The notes beneath the pieces are model-generated. The model made no database searches. It was not told the origin of the DNA and saw nothing but the letters and a program-made list of their open reading frames with translations. Positions 26,052-34,261 of a stretch of 64,000 nucleotides of DNA are shown one piece after another (position 1 is the first letter of the stretch; each line of letters starts with the position of its first letter). Position numbers and translations under genes: made by a program. The stretch lies in NCBI RefSeq assembly GCF_014650075.1, contig NZ_BMUG01000006.1, forward strand, positions 186,001 through 250,000. The letters are read 5' to 3'. Origin of the DNA: Streptomyces microflavus (GTDB taxonomy: Bacteria; Actinomycetota; Actinomycetes; Streptomycetales; Streptomycetaceae).

Positions 26052-27515
26052 ATGCAGCGTTCACATCAGGATGCGGACCCTTCCGTGCGCCATGCCGTCG
26101 TCATCGGCGGCGGTATCGCCGGACTGGCCGCCGCCCACCGCCTGGTCGCCACCGGCCTGCGGGTCACGCTCCTGGAGGCGACCGCCCGGCTCGGCGGCAA
26201 GCTCATGACCGGCGAGATCGCGGGCGTCCAGGTCGACCTCGGCGCGGAGTCGATGCTCGCCCGCCGCCCCGAGGCGGTCGACCTGGCCGGTGCGGTCGGC
26301 CTCGCCGGCCGCCTCCAGCCGCCCGCCACCGCCACCGCCTCCCTCTGGACGCGCGACGCGCTGCGTCCGATGCCCAAGGGCCATGTCATGGGCGTCCCCG
26401 GCGACCCGGCGGCCCTCGGCGGGGTGCTGTCCCCCGAAGGCCTGGCCCGGATCGCCGAGGAGCGCGAGCTCACCCCGACCCCCGTCGGGGACGACGTCGC
26501 CGTCGGCGCGTACGTCGCCGACCGGCTCGGCCGCGAGGTCGTCGACCGCCTGGTGGAACCCCTCCTCGGCGGGGTCTACGCGGGCGACGCCTACCGGATC
26601 TCGATGCGGGCCGCCGTACCGCAGCTCTTCGAAGCGGTGAAGGAGGGCGGGCCGCTGCTGGACGCCGTCCGCCGGATCCAGGAGCGCGCGGCGGCCCGGC
26701 AGCAGACCGGACCCGTCTTCCAGGGCATCGAGGGGGGCATCGGCACCCTGCCGGACGCCGTGGCCGACGCCGTACGGGCCGGCGGCGGCGCGATCCTCAC
26801 CGAGACGCCCGTCCTCGGTCTGACCCGTACCGACGCGGGCTGGGCGGTCCGCACCGACACCGGGGTGATCACCGCCGACGCCGTCGTCCTGGCCACCCCC
26901 GCCTGGTCCGCCTCCGCCCTGCTCGCCGCCGAGTCCCCGGCCGCCTCCGCCGAGCTGGCCGGCGTCGAGTACGCCTCCATGGCCCTGGTCACCCTGGCCT
27001 TCCGCCGCTCCGACATCGAGGCGTCCGAAGCCCTGCGCGGCCGCTCCGGCTTCCTCGTACCGCCGGTCGACGGCCGCACCATCAAGGCGTCCACCTTCTC
27101 CAGCAACAAGTGGCAGTGGGTCGCCGACGCCGCCCCCGACCTCTTCGTGCTCCGCACCTCGGTGGGCCGGTACGGCGAGGAGGACCACCTGCACCGCGAG
27201 GACGGCGAACTCGTCGCCGTATCCCTGCGCGACCTCCGAGCCGCCACGGGACTGGCCGCACGCCCCGTCGACAGCGAGGTCACCCGCTGGATCGGCGGAC
27301 TGCCGCAGTACCCGGTCGGCCACCACACCCGGGTCGCCCGCATCCGCGACGAGGTCGCGAAACTGCCCGCCCTGCGGGTCTGCGGCGCGGTCTACGACGG
27401 GGTCGGCATCCCCGCCTGCATCGCGAGCGCGCAGCGCGCGGCCGACGAGATCATGAAGGAGATCATCGCCACGCCCACCCTGGTTCAGGGCACCGGGAGC
27501 GAGGCGGGACAATAG
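26052..27515 (+). CDS. hemG: Coproporphyrinogen III oxidase / protoporphyrinogen oxidase (HemY-type)
   Basis: FAD enzyme of 487 residues that aromatises the porphyrinogen ring. In actinobacteria the physiological substrate is coproporphyrinogen III (CgoX), as part of the coproporphyrin-dependent haem route, although the gene is traditionally called hemG/hemY. The dinucleotide motif VVIGGGIAGLAAAHRL lies at about 16-31, followed by LEATARLGGK (the ExxxRxGGK element). The C-terminus has the FAD-contact segment CGAVYDGVGIPACIASAQRAA. Only four bases separate it from chdC, which uses its product, so the two are an operon. Confidence 0.93.
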   Translation: MQRSHQDADPSVRHAVVIGGGIAGLAAAHRLVATGLRVTLLEATARLGGKLMTGEIAGVQVDLGAESMLARRPEAVDLAGAVGLAGRLQPPATATASLWTRDALRPMPKGHVMGVPGDPAALGGVLSPEGLARIAEERELTPTPVGDDVAVGAYVADRLGREVVDRLVEPLLGGVYAGDAYRISMRAAVPQLFEAVKEGGPLLDAVRRIQERAAARQQTGPVFQGIEGGIGTLPDAVADAVRAGGGAILTETPVLGLTRTDAGWAVRTDTGVITADAVVLATPAWSASALLAAESPAASAELAGVEYASMALVTLAFRRSDIEASEALRGRSGFLVPPVDGRTIKASTFSSNKWQWVADAAPDLFVLRTSVGRYGEEDHLHREDGELVAVSLRDLRAATGLAARPVDSEVTRWIGGLPQYPVGHHTRVARIRDEVAKLPALRVCGAVYDGVGIPACIASAQRAADEIMKEIIATPTLVQGTGSEAGQ

Positions 27516-27519
27516 CCGT

Positions 27520-28248
27520 ATGAGTGCTCCTGAGACTGCGACATCCAGCAAGAGTCCGAACGCCGGAAAGAAGGCCAAGGACCTCAACGAGGTCATCCGC
27601 TACACCCTCTGGTCGGTCTTCAAACTGCGCGACGTACTGCCGCTGGACCGGGCGGGATACGCGGACGAGGTCCAGGAGCTGTTCGACCAGCTCGCGGCCA
27701 AGGACATCACCGTGCGCGGCACCTACGACGTCTCCGGTCTGCGCGCCGACGCGGACCTGATGATCTGGTGGCACGCCGAGACCTCGGACGAGCTGCAGGA
27801 GGCGTACAACCTCTTCCGCCGCACGAAGCTCGGGCGCGCTCTGGAACCGGTCTGGTCGAACATGGCCCTGCACCGGCCCGCCGAGTTCAACAAGTCGCAC
27901 GTCCCGGCGTTCCTCGCCGACGAGACGCCCCGCGACTACATCAGCGTCTACCCCTTCGTACGCTCCTACGACTGGTACCTGCTGCCCGACGAGGACCGCC
28001 GCCGCATGCTCGCGGACCACGGCAAGATGGCCCGGGGCTACCCCGACGTCCGCGCCAACACCGTCGCCTCCTTCTCGCTGGGCGACTACGAGTGGGTCCT
28101 CGCCTTCGAGGCGGACGAGCTGTACCGCATCGTCGACCTGATGCGTCACCTGCGCGCCTCCGAGGCACGGCTCCACGTGCGCGAGGAGGTCCCGTTCTAC
28201 ACGGGCCGCAGGAAGAGCGTCGCAGACCTGGTGGCCGGGCTCGCATAA
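27520..28248 (+). CDS. hemQ: Coproheme decarboxylase (chlorite dismutase-like HemQ)
   Basis: Last enzyme of the coproporphyrin-dependent haem pathway: it converts iron-coproporphyrin III to haem b with H2O2. The 242-residue protein has the chlorite-dismutase fold sequence, the presumed radical Tyr144 in SVYPFVRSYDWY and the axial haem ligand His167 in LADHGKMARGYPDV. The Lys/Ser-rich first 20 residues are probably disordered. It lies four bases after hemG/cgoX, with the shared RBS inside the cgoX end. The current name is chdC. Confidence 0.95.
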   Translation: MSAPETATSSKSPNAGKKAKDLNEVIRYTLWSVFKLRDVLPLDRAGYADEVQELFDQLAAKDITVRGTYDVSGLRADADLMIWWHAETSDELQEAYNLFRRTKLGRALEPVWSNMALHRPAEFNKSHVPAFLADETPRDYISVYPFVRSYDWYLLPDEDRRRMLADHGKMARGYPDVRANTVASFSLGDYEWVLAFEADELYRIVDLMRHLRASEARLHVREEVPFYTGRRKSVADLVAGLA

Positions 28249-28347
28249 CCAGCGAGTTCCCGCACCACCCCAACCCGGAAGATCAGAAGACGGGCACCAG
28301 GCACCGACCGTGCCGCCCGCCGTTCCAGCGACACCGGGTTCGGCTTC

Positions 28348-28388
28348 GGGCCCCGTGGACACGCACCGAGTGTGCGTCCACGGGGCCC
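28348..28388. terminator. Terminator hairpin between hemQ and S33 peptidase
   Basis: The arms GGGCCCCGTGG and CCACGGGGCCC pair; a 2-base bulge and a further 6-bp stem (ACGCAC/GTGCGT) close on a 5-base loop. It sits between two convergent genes and should stop both. Confidence 0.75.
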
Positions 28389-28419
28389 GTTCGGCTTCCT
28401 CGGTCCAGCTCGGTCCGGC

Positions 28420-29985
28420 TCAGTCCAGCGAGACAGGGTTCGGCTCCGCGTGCGGAGCGCACTCCGCGTCCCCCGCCGGGGTCTCACCCGTCAGCAGGTA
28501 CCGGCGCAGATGGCCGTCGACACAGGAGTTCCCGGCGCCGCCGATACCGTGCGTCCCCGCGTCCCGCTCGGTCACGAGCACCGCGCCCCGCAGCCGCCGC
28601 TGAAGCTCCAGCGCCCCCTTGTACGGGGTCGCCGCGTCACGCTCCGCCGCCAGGATGAGCACCGGGGGCAGCTCACCCCACTCGGTGGAGACCTCCAGGG
28701 GCTGCTGCCGGGGCGCGGGCCAGAAGGCGCACGGCAGGTTGGTGAACGCGTTGTCCCAGGTCTGGAACGGGGCGATGACCGCTAGGTCGGAGTGGTCGCG
28801 GTCCCACACCTCCCACTCCTCGGGCCAGGGCGCGTCGTTGCACTCGACGGCGGTGTAGACGGCCCGCGCGTTCTCGTCGTCCTTCGCCGTGATCGCGCGC
28901 GGCGACATCTGGGTGATCAGCGGCTCCGCGTTGCCCCGGACGTACTCGGAGAGGGCGGTCGCCCGCATCGCCCAGTAGTCGTCGTAGTACGCCGCCTCCC
29001 GGAACGCCGCGTGGAACTGCCCCGGCCCCACCTTCCCGCCCGCCGGCCCGGTGGCCAGCGCGGCGCGGACGTCGTCGTAGTGGCCCTGCACCGCCTCGGG
29101 CGTGGCGCCGAGACCGTAGACGTCGTGGTGCTTGGCGACCCAGCGCCGGAAGTCCTCCCAGCGGGACTCGAAGGCCAGCGACTGGTCGAGGTTGGAGCGG
29201 TACCAGATCTTCTCCGGGTCCGGGTCGACCGCCGAATCGAAGACCATCCGCCGTACGCGGGAGGGGAAGAGGGTCGCGTACAGGGAACCGAAGTACGTGC
29301 CGTACGAGGCCCCCATGAAGGTCAGCCGCTCATCACCGAGCGCGGCCCGCAGCACCTCCAGGTCGCGGGCGTTGTTGAGCGAGGTGTAGTGGCGCAGCGC
29401 CTCGCCCGCGTTCCGCTCGCACCCCCGCACGTACGCCCGCGCCTCGGCGACGCGCTGCTCCTTGTACGCGGCCGTGGGGTGCGCGGGGGAGTCGGTGGGG
29501 CTCTTCGCGAACGCGGCGGGGTCCTGGCAGGAGAGCGGGGCCGAGGCGCCGACCCCGCGCGGGGCGTAGCCGACCATGTCGTACGCCGCCGCGACCTCCT
29601 TCCACTCCGACATCTCGCCCATCAGCGGGAAGGTGATGCTGGAGGCGCCGGGGCCGCCCGGGTTGTAGACGAACGAGCCCTGCCGGCCGGCCGCCGGGCC
29701 GGTGGCGAGGGTACGGCTGACGGCCAGTTCGACGGCCGGGCCGTCCGGGCGGGCGTAGTCCAGGGGGACGCTGACGGTGCCGCACTTCAGGGTGTCCGGC
29801 AGCATCTCCTCCTCCGGGCACGCCCCGAAGGAGATCCCGGCCGCCGCGGCGCGGGCGGCGGCCACCGCCGTACCGCGCGCCTCGGCGGAGGCCGGACCAG
29901 GGCCGTCCCAGGCGGTCGCCGGGGCGGCGGTGAGGGCGGACAGGACCAGGGAGCCGATCGTTGCGTACAGCGGTACTGCTCTCAC
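28420..29985 (-). CDS. Secreted S33-family peptidase (tripeptidyl aminopeptidase type)
   Basis: A 521-residue secreted alpha/beta-hydrolase peptidase related to the Streptomyces tripeptidyl aminopeptidases and SlpD/SlpE. A Sec signal peptide covers about 1-25 (ending APATAW). The catalytic set is Ser227 in GASYGTY, Asp in AAERDAATPY and His in AGTHGIGG. The conserved oxyanion-region motif YNPGGPGAS lies near 107. A usual DPRGVG element reads APRGVG. The GTG start follows AGAGGT. Likely role: N-terminal trimming of extracellular peptides or mycelium-associated proteins. Confidence 0.9.
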   Translation of the reverse strand: MRAVPLYATIGSLVLSALTAAPATAWDGPGPASAEARGTAVAAARAAAAGISFGACPEEEMLPDTLKCGTVSVPLDYARPDGPAVELAVSRTLATGPAAGRQGSFVYNPGGPGASSITFPLMGEMSEWKEVAAAYDMVGYAPRGVGASAPLSCQDPAAFAKSPTDSPAHPTAAYKEQRVAEARAYVRGCERNAGEALRHYTSLNNARDLEVLRAALGDERLTFMGASYGTYFGSLYATLFPSRVRRMVFDSAVDPDPEKIWYRSNLDQSLAFESRWEDFRRWVAKHHDVYGLGATPEAVQGHYDDVRAALATGPAGGKVGPGQFHAAFREAAYYDDYWAMRATALSEYVRGNAEPLITQMSPRAITAKDDENARAVYTAVECNDAPWPEEWEVWDRDHSDLAVIAPFQTWDNAFTNLPCAFWPAPRQQPLEVSTEWGELPPVLILAAERDAATPYKGALELQRRLRGAVLVTERDAGTHGIGGAGNSCVDGHLRRYLLTGETPAGDAECAPHAEPNPVSLD

Positions 29986-30108
29986 GGCGGGACCTCTCTG
30001 CGGACGCGGAGAGGGGATGGTGGGGTGCGGGGCGGGTGAAGTACAGCACCGGGCGGGCGTGTTGCGGTGAACGACCCGGTTGCGCGCCCGTCGTTCCGGG
30101 CCCCGGCC

Positions 30109-31170
30109 TCAGGAACTGCTGCCGCAGCTGGACCCTCCCGAGCTCCCGCCGCAGCTGGAGCCGCCCGAGCTGCTCCCGCAGCTCGACCCCGAGCCGCCGC
30201 AGCCGGCCCCTCCGCCACAGCTCGACCCGGAGCCGCCGCCGCAGCCGGACCCCGAGCCGCCGCCGGACGAGCCCCCGCAACTCGTGTGTCCGGGGCCCGC
30301 GTCGGCGCACCACACCGTCGTCGCCGCGAAGCCCGTCGCCGCTGCCGTACCTCCCACGTACCCCGGTGAGCGGCTCCCCGAGCGGCGGGAACGCGACCGC
30401 CCGGCCGACGCGTGCAGCCTGGCCGCCGCGATGAGCTGGGCCTGGAGCACGGGGTCGGGGAGCGCGCGCAGCCCCAGGTTGGCCACGAGGTACGGCGGGG
30501 TCACCGTATAGGCGTTGGCGGCCCGGAACGCCTGGGCGGCCCGGCGGCCCGCCCGGGTGATCCGGTTGGCGGCGGCCGCAGCCACGACGAGACCGCTGAT
30601 CCCGCCGAGCAGGATCGCGGGCAGCATCTTCAGGACGAAGGGGAACGGCATGTCGAAGGGGCTGTCGTGAGCCATGTACTGGAGGACCGTGAGCAGGATG
30701 GAGAGGGGGAGCGCGACGAAGCAGCTCACGCCCTGGACCAGCCCCCACCGCCGTACGGGACGGCTCGCGGCGGGCGGGACGAGCAGCCCGCGCTGCGCGA
30801 GCCCGTCACCGATCTCCTGCACCGCCGGATGGCGCATCACGGCTTCCCGCACCACGTGCAGGGCGCCGCTCGGCGCGGTCGACAGCTCCTGGAACACGGC
30901 ACGTTCCACCGGGTCGTTCGCGTGCGGATGCCGTACGGAGATGATGCCGGGTCCGCCGATGAGCACCCGGCCGTCCGCGTACAGGGCGGTGAGCGCGGTG
31001 TCCGCGACCCTGGCCGGACCGCCGTTCAGGAACGCCGCCTCGTAGAGGTCGTGGACGGCGGGGGAGGGGCCGGCCGACGGGCGGCCGGACCGGGAGGCGA
31101 CCACCTTCGCGATGAGGAGCGCGGTGGAGAGGGCGACCCCGAGGGTCAGCAGCAGGGCGAGCGTGTTCAT
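30109..31170 (-). CDS. TIGR04222-type membrane protein with Cys-Gly-rich C-terminal tail
   Basis: A 353-residue membrane protein. Helix 1 spans 3-24, helix 2 about 143-166 and helix 3 about 176-201; Arg/Lys clusters after helices 1 and 3 suggest that the tail faces the cytoplasm. The body between resembles the TIGR04222 family. Residues 287-353 are almost only Gly, Ser and Cys, with cysteines at 288, 298, 310, 318, 324, 331, 340 and 349, seven of them followed by Gly. It starts five bases after the DUF692 gene's stop, so the two are coupled. I propose the tail as a DUF692 substrate; a metal-binding or merely flexible tail is the alternative. Confidence 0.75.
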   Translation of the reverse strand: MNTLALLLTLGVALSTALLIAKVVASRSGRPSAGPSPAVHDLYEAAFLNGGPARVADTALTALYADGRVLIGGPGIISVRHPHANDPVERAVFQELSTAPSGALHVVREAVMRHPAVQEIGDGLAQRGLLVPPAASRPVRRWGLVQGVSCFVALPLSILLTVLQYMAHDSPFDMPFPFVLKMLPAILLGGISGLVVAAAAANRITRAGRRAAQAFRAANAYTVTPPYLVANLGLRALPDPVLQAQLIAAARLHASAGRSRSRRSGSRSPGYVGGTAAATGFAATTVWCADAGPGHTSCGGSSGGGSGSGCGGGSGSSCGGGAGCGGSGSSCGSSSGGSSCGGSSGGSSCGSSS

Positions 31171-31175
31171 GGCGG

Positions 31176-32507
31176 TCACTTCCCCACGAGGACGGCACGG
31201 GCCGCCCGGACGATGCGGGCGGTCCGGCGCGGCGGCCGGGGGCCGGAGCGGTCCTCCCACCAGTGCGTCAGCCGGCGCTGCGCCACGGGATCGGCGAGGC
31301 CGCCCGAGATCAGGATCCGCTCGGCGAAGTCCAGGGCGTCGCGCCGGTAGCCACCGCTCATCGGCCGGGCCCTGGCGTAGTCGAGGAACGCGGCACGGTA
31401 GCCGTCGCCGAGGATCTGCGGCAGCTCGGGCGCCACCTTGGCGACGACATCGGCACGCTTGGCGGCCAGCGCCCGGCTCTGCACCCGCAGCCGCCGGTGG
31501 TCGAAGCCCTCGGGGGCCGGGGTGCCCGCGACGAGCGAGGAGAGCAGCGCGGTCTGGGCGACAGCGGTACGGTCGCGGGCTCCGGGGGCGGCGGGCTTCC
31601 CGGCGAGCGGCCCGGCCCCACGCGAGTTGTCCGCACCTGAGGCCGGGGCCGCCGCCCGTGGCGTGACCCGGATGGTCTCCGGCCGGCCCGCCGCCCGCAG
31701 CGTGCCCCGGATCGTCTCCAGCTCGGCCGCCAGCTCCGCGCCGGGCGGGAAGGCGTCGTCGCGCTCCAGCAGCACGCCCGGCGGGTCGAACCGGGAGCGG
31801 AGCTCGGCCAGCACGTCGAGGACCGGGGCGGTCACCGGGTGGGCGTGCGTGTCGTGCCAGACGCCGTCCTTCTCGACCCCGCCCGCCACATGGACGTAGG
31901 CGATGGCCTCCACCGGCAGCTCGTCCAGCGCCTTCGCCGGGTCCTCGCCGCGGTTGACGTGGTTGGTGTGGAGGTTGGCCACGTCGATCAGCAGCCGCAC
32001 CCCGGTCCGCTCGACCAGCTCCGCCAGGAACTGTCCCTCGGTCAGCTCCTCGTCCGGCCACGAGATCAGCGCCGCGATGTTCTCCAGGGCCAGCGGCACG
32101 GGCAGCGAGTCCTGGGCGATCCGGACGTTCTCGCAGAGCACCTCCAGCGCGTCCCAGGTGCGCGGCACCGGCAGCAGATGGCCCGCCTCCAGCCGCGGAG
32201 TGGCGGTCAGCGGCCCCCCGGCCCGTACGAACGCGATGTGCTCGGTCACCAGCGGCGTACCCAGCAGCTCGGCCCGCGCCGCGAGACCGGCGAGCCGCCC
32301 GGCGTCCGGGCGGTCCGCGCCGCCCAGGCCGAGCGAGACGCCGTGCGGTACGACCGTCACGCCCCGTTCCCTCAGGCGCACCAGGGAGCCCGGGAGGTGG
32401 TCGGCGCAGAGGTTCTCCGCCACCGCCTCGACCCAGTCGATCCCCGTGAGCGCCTCCACCTCGGCCGCGATCTCCGGCCGCCAGCCTATTCCGATGCCCA
32501 GCTTCAT
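31176..32507 (-). CDS. DUF692 (MbnB/TglH-like) multinuclear iron enzyme
   Basis: A 443-residue protein. Residues 1 to about 275 form the TIM-barrel DUF692 domain; known members (MbnB, TglH, ChrH) use two or three irons to oxidise cysteines of peptides. Likely ligands are visible: His55 (VVPHGVS), His90 (TEHIAF), Glu142-Asn143 (LENI), Asp175 and His180 (IDVANLHTN), His206 (YVHVAG), Asp219/His221/His223 (DTHAHP) and Glu249. After an Ala/Gly/Pro linker, residues 315-443 form a helical domain (DYARARPMSGGYRRDALDF) that could recognise a partner. ATG 32507 follows AAAGGGGG. It precedes the Cys-tail membrane gene with a five-base gap, and follows the DUF4142 gene by 110 bases. Confidence 0.85.
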   Translation of the reverse strand: MKLGIGIGWRPEIAAEVEALTGIDWVEAVAENLCADHLPGSLVRLRERGVTVVPHGVSLGLGGADRPDAGRLAGLAARAELLGTPLVTEHIAFVRAGGPLTATPRLEAGHLLPVPRTWDALEVLCENVRIAQDSLPVPLALENIAALISWPDEELTEGQFLAELVERTGVRLLIDVANLHTNHVNRGEDPAKALDELPVEAIAYVHVAGGVEKDGVWHDTHAHPVTAPVLDVLAELRSRFDPPGVLLERDDAFPPGAELAAELETIRGTLRAAGRPETIRVTPRAAAPASGADNSRGAGPLAGKPAAPGARDRTAVAQTALLSSLVAGTPAPEGFDHRRLRVQSRALAAKRADVVAKVAPELPQILGDGYRAAFLDYARARPMSGGYRRDALDFAERILISGGLADPVAQRRLTHWWEDRSGPRPPRRTARIVRAARAVLVGK

Positions 32508-32617
32508 GGTGTCCCCCTTTTCCGCTCTGTCCCGGGGTGATGGCCCCGCTGAGCGGTGGCGAACCCGAACAGGGTGACGTTCAGAGGAGGATTTGAGGTT
32601 CCGGGCCCGCGGTCTCG

Positions 32618-33367
32618 TTACGGCATCGGCGGCATCGTCGGTGGCACCGGCCGCGAGGTGAACGACTGGTCGCCGGTCGGCGTCACCGGCACCGGAACCT
32701 GCGGCACCTGCCCGCCCTGCGGCATCGACGGTCCCGAGGGGCTGGCCGTGGACCCGCCGGCCGCCTCGCGCGCCAGGGCGTCGAAGTCGACGAAGCCGGT
32801 GCCCTCCAGCATGGTGATGTGGTCCAGAACGGTCTGGTTCGCGTCGCTCGCGAGCTGCCGGATCAGGGTGTTGCGGGTGGTGTGCCGGACCTGGCCTATC
32901 AGCCCGAAGACCTTGCCGTGGGCGGCCCGCAGGATGTTGGCGAACTTCCGCTCGTACTCGTCCCCGCTCGCCGCCGTCAGCTCGTTGAGCCACGCCTGCT
33001 GCTGCTCGGTCGGCTGGTTGGGCAGCTCCACCCCGAGCTTGGCGGCCACGTCCCGGGCCCGCCGGTCCAGGTCCGTGTGTCCGACGACCAGATGGTCCCC
33101 GGCGGCCTTCGTCGCCTCGCTGGGCGCCCGCTCGATCGCCTGCTGCCCGGCGGGCAGCTCCCACAGCCCGGCGAGCCGGACCTTGACCAGGAAGTCCCGG
33201 TCGGTGGCGGAGAGGGGGCCCCACTGGGTGGCGACGCTGGAGGCGTTCAGATTTGCCTCGCCGGTGCCGGAACGGTCCGCGTAGGACCAGACGGGGAAGG
33301 CGAGTGCGCCGAGTGTGGCGACCAGTGCCGCGATGATGAGGGCCGTTCCGTTGATGCGTCGCAACAA
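32618..33367 (-). CDS. DUF4142 exported protein
   Basis: A 249-residue protein with an N-terminal signal/anchor (about 6-30, GTALIIAALVATLGALAF) and a helical ferritin-like DUF4142 domain of about 150 residues. Conserved family features seen are SATDRDFLVKVRLAGLWELPAGQQA and the later GKVFGLIGQVRHTTRNTLIRQLA. The last 45 residues are Pro/Gly/Ser-rich. The start is TTG at 33367 or the adjacent TTG at 33364, after GGGAG; no ATG or GTG lies there. DUF4142 has no known chemistry. It probably heads the DUF692 group. Confidence 0.82.
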   Translation of the reverse strand: MLRRINGTALIIAALVATLGALAFPVWSYADRSGTGEANLNASSVATQWGPLSATDRDFLVKVRLAGLWELPAGQQAIERAPSEATKAAGDHLVVGHTDLDRRARDVAAKLGVELPNQPTEQQQAWLNELTAASGDEYERKFANILRAAHGKVFGLIGQVRHTTRNTLIRQLASDANQTVLDHITMLEGTGFVDFDALAREAAGGSTASPSGPSMPQGGQVPQVPVPVTPTGDQSFTSRPVPPTMPPMP

Positions 33368-33500
33368 GGTGTCTCCCGGGACGAGGCGTGACAGCGTCGA
33401 TCAGGCGTCAATCAACCGCCAACCGACTCGCCGTGCAGGCTACTTGGCGGTAATGCCGATGGGGCAGTACCGGGAGGTACGTAGTCGGGCGCAGGAATGC

Positions 33501-34226
33501 TCAGCCGCGGGCGGACCTTTTCCGGCCGGGGAGGGCGTCGAGCTGGTCGGCCAGATCGGCGAGGCCGTCGGCGTACAGGTCGAACCGGTCCGACGCGGTG
33601 GGCGGATCACCGACGGGCCGGGCGACATAGGCGGTACGCAGCCCGAGCGCCTGCGCACCGCGCAGGTCCCAGGCGTGGGCGGCGACCATCAGCAGCCGCT
33701 CCGGCGGCAGCCCGGCGACCGTGACGGCCAGCCGGTAGACCTCCGGGTCCGGCTTGTAGGCCCGGGCGTCCTCGGCGGACAGGGCCTGGTGCCAGCGCAG
33801 TCCGGCGTGGGCGTTGAGCCCCAGCAGCGCGGTCCGGCTCGCGTTGGAGAGCCCGACCAGCGGAAACCGCTCCGCGAGCCGGGCGAGCCCGGCCACGGTG
33901 TCGGGCCACGGCGGAAGCCGGCGGGCGGACAGGGCCAGTGCCGCCACGGCGGCCGGGTCCTCGACCCCGGCGGCCTCGGCGACGAGCCGGGCGGCCTCCC
34001 GGTCGAGGGCGTCACTGGCGAGGTAGGGCCGCTCACCGTCGAGGATGCGGCGCTGCTCGCGCTCGATGTGCTGCTGCCACAGCGACAGGAGCCGCCCGGT
34101 CCCGGCCGCGTCGAGCGACGGGTCGAGTGCACGGATACCGGCACGGATTCCGGCGGGTTCGTCCACGAGGGTGCCGAGGACGTCGAGGACGAGGACGTCG
34201 ATGTCCAGCTCTGACACGTCCGACAT
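33501..34226 (-). CDS. HAD-family hydrolase (haloacid dehalogenase type II-like)
   Basis: A 241-residue HAD-superfamily protein. Motif I is LDVLGTL with the nucleophile Asp15, motif II is LSNAS, motif III is AYKPDPEVY, and the late element near VAAHAWDLRGAQALGLRTAYV fits haloacid dehalogenase type II (the HDWD-like stretch is AHAWDL). Activity on 2-haloacids or phospho-substrates cannot be decided. ATG 34226 is followed by a short acidic leader. It is separated by 35 bases from the Pth2-like gene upstream and probably co-transcribed. Confidence 0.82.
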   Translation of the reverse strand: MSDVSELDIDVLVLDVLGTLVDEPAGIRAGIRALDPSLDAAGTGRLLSLWQQHIEREQRRILDGERPYLASDALDREAARLVAEAAGVEDPAAVAALALSARRLPPWPDTVAGLARLAERFPLVGLSNASRTALLGLNAHAGLRWHQALSAEDARAYKPDPEVYRLAVTVAGLPPERLLMVAAHAWDLRGAQALGLRTAYVARPVGDPPTASDRFDLYADGLADLADQLDALPGRKRSARG

Positions 34227-34261
34227 GGGTGAGGTCTCCCGGTCCCAGAGGTGGTGTGCGT

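Noticed and set aside
30109..30360. Low-complexity plus-strand frame (Pro/Glu/Leu repeats) opposite the Cys tail
   Set aside because: Reverse complement of the Gly/Ser/Cys codons; the minus-strand frame is continuous with membrane helices.
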